Shown here: positions 4,767 to 5,497 of the stretch, piece by piece
Layout of the letters: each line of letters starts with the position of its first letter
Position numbering within the stretch: position 1 is the stretch's first letter
Assembly (NCBI GenBank): GCA_021159225.1
Contig: JAGGSE010000206.1
Coordinates: forward strand, 1-5,497
Direction: 5' to 3'
DNA from: a bacterium
GTDB taxonomy: Bacteria > Patescibacteriota > Minisyncoccia > Minisyncoccales > JAGGSE01
Length of the DNA stretch: 5,497 nucleotides
Program-made: the position numbers and the translations under genes
The notes under the pieces: model-generated
What the model was told of the DNA's origin: nothing
Database searches by the model: none
What the model saw: the letters and a program-made list of their open reading frames with translations, nothing else

Positions 4767-5497
4767 ATGAAGATAGCACATATTTCAGATACCCACTTCC
4801 CCCATATTATCAAAGAAAGCTTTGACAGAACTGTTGAGATGATAAATAACTCTGATGTTGATTTTGTTATTCATACAGGCGATCTTGTGGATAGAGGATA
4901 TCTCAGAGAGTATGAGAAGGCAATTAAAGCTTTTTCTATGGTTAAAAAACCAATAATATTCGTTCCCGGGAACCATGATGGAAAGAATGTGGGTTTAAAA
5001 CTGTTCGAAAATCTCATAGGCCCTCTGAGTGGGGTAAAAGAGGGTAAGGACTATGTGATTCTCTATCTTAACAGTGTTATTCCTGATATGAATGAAGGGA
5101 GAATCAGCAACTCAAGTTTTCTATGGCTCAAAGAAAAACTGAGAAAATATATTGATAAAAGGATCAAAATAGTATCCTTTCATCATCATTTAGTTCCGGT
5201 ACCGAATACTGGAAGAGAAAGAAATGTACTCTTTAATTCAGGCGATGTGATAGATATTCTGATAAAGTATGGTGTGAATCTGGTACTGAGCGGTCATAAA
5301 CATTATCCAAATATATACCAACTGGAGGATCTACTTATAGTAAATGCAGGAACAATGTGCAGTGTAAAAACAAGGCTGGGGGATAAAAACAGCTTTAACA
5401 TAATAGAGATTGATGATAAGATCAGAGTAAAGACACTGAGGATGGACGAGATAAGAGAAAGAGTTTATACAAGAAAAAAAGAGAGAATATATAATGT
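4767..5497 (+). CDS. calcineurin-like metallophosphoesterase, C-terminus beyond window
   Basis: Starting at the ATG directly after the CBS stop (TGA-ATG, no gap), 243 codons are open to the window edge. All metallophosphoesterase motifs are visible: ISDTHFP with D8 and H10; HTGDLVDRG with D39; VPGNHDG with N69 and H70; SFHHHLVP (H139-H141); LSGHKHYP with H177 and H179. These build a two-metal phosphohydrolase centre of the Icc/CpdA-like type (cyclic nucleotide and other phosphodiesters). The true substrate is unknown; given the neighbour, a phosphorylated glycerate is conceivable but only inferred. There is no signal peptide. AAGTGATT just before the ATG (4756-4763) resembles a weak Shine-Dalgarno site. 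The protein reads MKIAHISDTH... and is intact so far, ending at ...KERIYN at the edge; relatives of about 250-280 residues suggest the stop lies close by. Confidence 0.88.
   Translation, partial: MKIAHISDTHFPHIIKESFDRTVEMINNSDVDFVIHTGDLVDRGYLREYEKAIKAFSMVKKPIIFVPGNHDGKNVGLKLFENLIGPLSGVKEGKDYVILYLNSVIPDMNEGRISNSSFLWLKEKLRKYIDKRIKIVSFHHHLVPVPNTGRERNVLFNSGDVIDILIKYGVNLVLSGHKHYPNIYQLEDLLIVNAGTMCSVKTRLGDKNSFNIIEIDDKIRVKTLRMDEIRERVYTRKKERIYN

Noticed and set aside
1..5497. CRISPR array, tRNA, rRNA or insertion sequence
   Set aside because: No regularly spaced repeats, cloverleaf-type sequences, transposase motifs or terminal inverted repeats were found on reading both strands.

Overview
The window looks archaeal, probably euryarchaeal, from an AT-rich genome. 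The evidence is threefold. First genes of transcription units have TATA-like boxes centred about 25 bases before the start codon. Downstream genes use Shine-Dalgarno sites of the AGGAGGT/GGTGA type. The gene content (stand-alone RAM protein, 2-phosphoglycerate kinase with an ATP-cone, archaeal NADH oxidase-like flavoprotein, DUF429 protein) is typical of archaea. I cannot name the genus. There is no rRNA, tRNA, CRISPR array, insertion sequence or replication origin that I can see.

Layout. Bases 1-21 hold the probable first codons of a gene reading out of the window on the minus strand. It is divergent from a DUF429 (predicted RNase H-fold nuclease) gene at 107-574 on the plus strand. That gene meets, tail to tail with an 8-base overlap, a minus-strand block running from about 3364 down to 567. 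In transcription order the block contains a stand-alone Lrp/AsnC effector-binding (RAM) protein, a 430-residue FAD/NAD(H) oxidoreductase of the NADH oxidase/CoA-disulfide reductase family, the first third of an ABC transporter ATPase, and a PAS-GAF sensor protein without its proper N-terminus. A 104-base divergent promoter region (3365-3468) separates this block from a tight plus-strand operon: 2-phosphoglycerate kinase, a two-CBS-domain protein, and a calcineurin-like metallophosphoesterase that runs off the right end.

The most notable spot is around 1438-1475. The ABC ATPase stops being recognisable just after its Q-loop and runs directly into PAS-type sequence. The complete PAS N-terminus is there, but split between two frames; removing one A from a run of five restores a continuous PAS domain in the ABC frame. 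This looks like a deletion that joined two genes, plus a one-base frameshift (or a sequencing/assembly error in a homopolymer).

How the genes may work together. The plus-strand operon pairs a kinase carrying a nucleotide-sensing ATP-cone with a CBS pair that keeps both ribose-binding motifs, so control by cellular adenylate state is a reasonable inference. The flavoprotein, preceded by the RAM gene, is a redox enzyme for NAD(P)H with oxygen, disulfide or polysulfide as possible acceptor. I see no convincing new defence or mobile system here; the window is mainly housekeeping and regulatory genes plus one decayed locus.
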